A stretch of 64,000 nucleotides of DNA, taken from an uncultured bacterium (GTDB taxonomy: Bacteria > CSSED10-310 > CALFER01). Where the stretch lies: NCBI GenBank assembly GCA_937951895.1, contig CALFER010000098.1, positions 31,859 through 95,858 of the forward strand, read 5' to 3'. The position numbers were made by a program, and so were the translations under genes. The notes under the pieces are model-generated. The model had not been told where the DNA came from, searched no databases, and worked only from the letters and a program-made list of their open reading frames with translations. This document shows, piece after piece, positions 63,249 through 64,000 of this stretch (its first letter is position 1; every line of letters starts with the position of its first letter).

Positions 63249-64000
63249 ATGAGGACAGAAAAACATCCCGCATTTCAAATGGCCGGAGCGATCCTGATGG
63301 TGAGTGTCTTTCTGGTGATTGCACCCGCTCATGGCGCTTACAACTGGCATCTGCGTTACGACACATGGGAGTCGGGACAACCGGTAACCATGGTGTCATC
63401 ATTGGACTATTATCCGGGTTGTTACAGGGGTGATTCTGTCACGGTGATCTTTGAAGCGACTCAAGATTGCACAATCACCCATCTCGGAATTCTGTTCCAA
63501 GGAGTGGATGCATACTATGAGTATGTCATTCGCTACTGTAAAAATCCGGTCTACGATGCCAATGGATTTCCGATCATTCCCAGCGGAGGTGCGTGCAATC
63601 CGGCCGTGAATCCTTCCATCATCACCGATCAGGGGATGGGATTCTATGTGCTCAGTCTTCAATCTTACGGAGGTGCATACCCCGTTTCTATGGTTGCAGG
63701 TGATGAACTGGTTATCTCTGTACAGAATTTTGGAACCTATCCGATACAACTGAACGATAATGTGGAATTGTGTACGGATGACGCTGCCGGTGCTGAATAC
63801 CACAAGACATTCATCAGCGATGTTAACGATTCATGCCCCAACCCGCCACCGAATATTTGGATCGAGGATGCCGGAATCACACATGATTTCATCATCCGCG
63901 CCGGTTGGGAAGTTCCGGATCCGACCCGTACTCCGACACCAACCCGGACACCGACTCAGACCCCGACCTTTACCGGTGCGCCCACGAATACCCCCACCGC
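63249..64000 (+). CDS. Secreted protein with Thr/Pro-rich linker (C-terminal part outside window)
   Basis: The first 250 residues of an exported protein. A signal peptide (hydrophobic core about residues 11-28, ending APAHGA) is followed by a Cys- and Tyr-rich beta domain to about residue 225, then a Thr/Pro-rich run (PDPTRTPTPTRTPTQTPT) at the window edge, of the same kind as in the VWA protein. This makes it a likely second protein with an exosortase-type tail, which would lie beyond the edge. GGAGG precedes ATG 63249. No enzyme motif is seen. Confidence 0.75.
   Translation, partial: MRTEKHPAFQMAGAILMVSVFLVIAPAHGAYNWHLRYDTWESGQPVTMVSSLDYYPGCYRGDSVTVIFEATQDCTITHLGILFQGVDAYYEYVIRYCKNPVYDANGFPIIPSGGACNPAVNPSIITDQGMGFYVLSLQSYGGAYPVSMVAGDELVISVQNFGTYPIQLNDNVELCTDDAAGAEYHKTFISDVNDSCPNPPPNIWIEDAGITHDFIIRAGWEVPDPTRTPTPTRTPTQTPTFTGAPTNTPT

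Noticed and set aside
1..64000. CRISPR arrays, insertion sequences, prophage genes and tRNAs
   Set aside because: No regularly spaced repeats, transposase or integrase motifs, or tRNA T-loop/acceptor patterns were recognised on reading; a dedicated tRNA scan could still find one.

Overview
The window comes from an uncultured-looking diderm (Gram-negative-type) bacterium of roughly 55% GC. Outer-membrane biology is plain: two small beta-barrel proteins, LpxL/HtrB-type acyltransferases, a LolA-like carrier, several lipoproteins and a BamE-like protein. Split glycine dehydrogenase genes (gcvPA/gcvPB), Thr/Pro-rich linkers in secreted proteins, an exosortase and a giant kinase/ATPase/TPR regulator suit a candidate phylum with large regulatory and surface repertoires. 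I cannot assign the phylum. I recognise no tRNA, rRNA, CRISPR array, insertion sequence or prophage, and the core and accessory genes have similar composition.

Layout. 1-4.5 kb: the start of an M20 peptidase (minus), a DUF2723 membrane glycosyltransferase-like protein, the RNase P RNA gene, then an operon of two beta-barrel proteins and a BamE-like protein. 4.5-12.3 kb: two convergent operons resembling an aryl-polyene (APE) locus. The plus arm holds an acyltransferase, a LolA-like protein, an MMPL exporter and a DUF3261 lipoprotein. The minus arm holds two ketosynthase-type proteins, a dehydratase and a ketoreductase. No carrier protein or starter-activating enzyme is present here. 12.3-19.9 kb: a large secreted protein, a UbiA-family prenyltransferase like decaprenyl-phosphate phosphoribosyltransferase, a TPR/TolB-like lipoprotein, and two glycosyltransferases (GT-C and GT2). 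19.9-24.6 kb: an HU-gcvT-gcvH-gcvPA-gcvPB operon. 24.8-30.7 kb: an operon of three radical SAM enzymes, an acyltransferase and a GT2. 30.8-35.4 kb: rpoD, a lipoprotein and a DinG-like helicase.

35.4-45.1 kb: a TPR membrane protein, an exosortase with a membrane partner, a C-terminal processing protease, and a five-gene overlapping run with four glycosyltransferases that look like two tandem duplications. 45.1-47.4 kb: guaB-dapF. 47.6-49.8 kb: a secreted von Willebrand A protein ending in a variant IPTL-CTERM-like tail, a likely substrate of the exosortase 11 kb away. 50.2-59.5 kb: a sulfatase-fold protein lacking expected catalytic residues, a sugar epimerase, a PP2C phosphatase, and a 1717-residue regulator in which the kinase, the STAND ATPase and the sigma-54 activator domains all carry substitutions at catalytic motifs while the Fis-type DNA-binding helix-turn-helix is preserved. 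59.6-64 kb: a PfkB sugar kinase, rlmN, an aldehyde dehydrogenase, and the start of another secreted Thr/Pro-linker protein cut off by the window edge.

Together the accessory genes point to heavy investment in the cell surface: a polyene-like or modified lipid, glycan assembly, and anchored or sorted Thr/Pro-linker proteins, interleaved with housekeeping genes. The most unusual items are the degenerate multidomain regulator, the exosortase with its variant sorting tail, the incomplete APE-like locus and the radical SAM/acyltransferase operon. All functional statements come from reading motifs and gene order; no database search was run.
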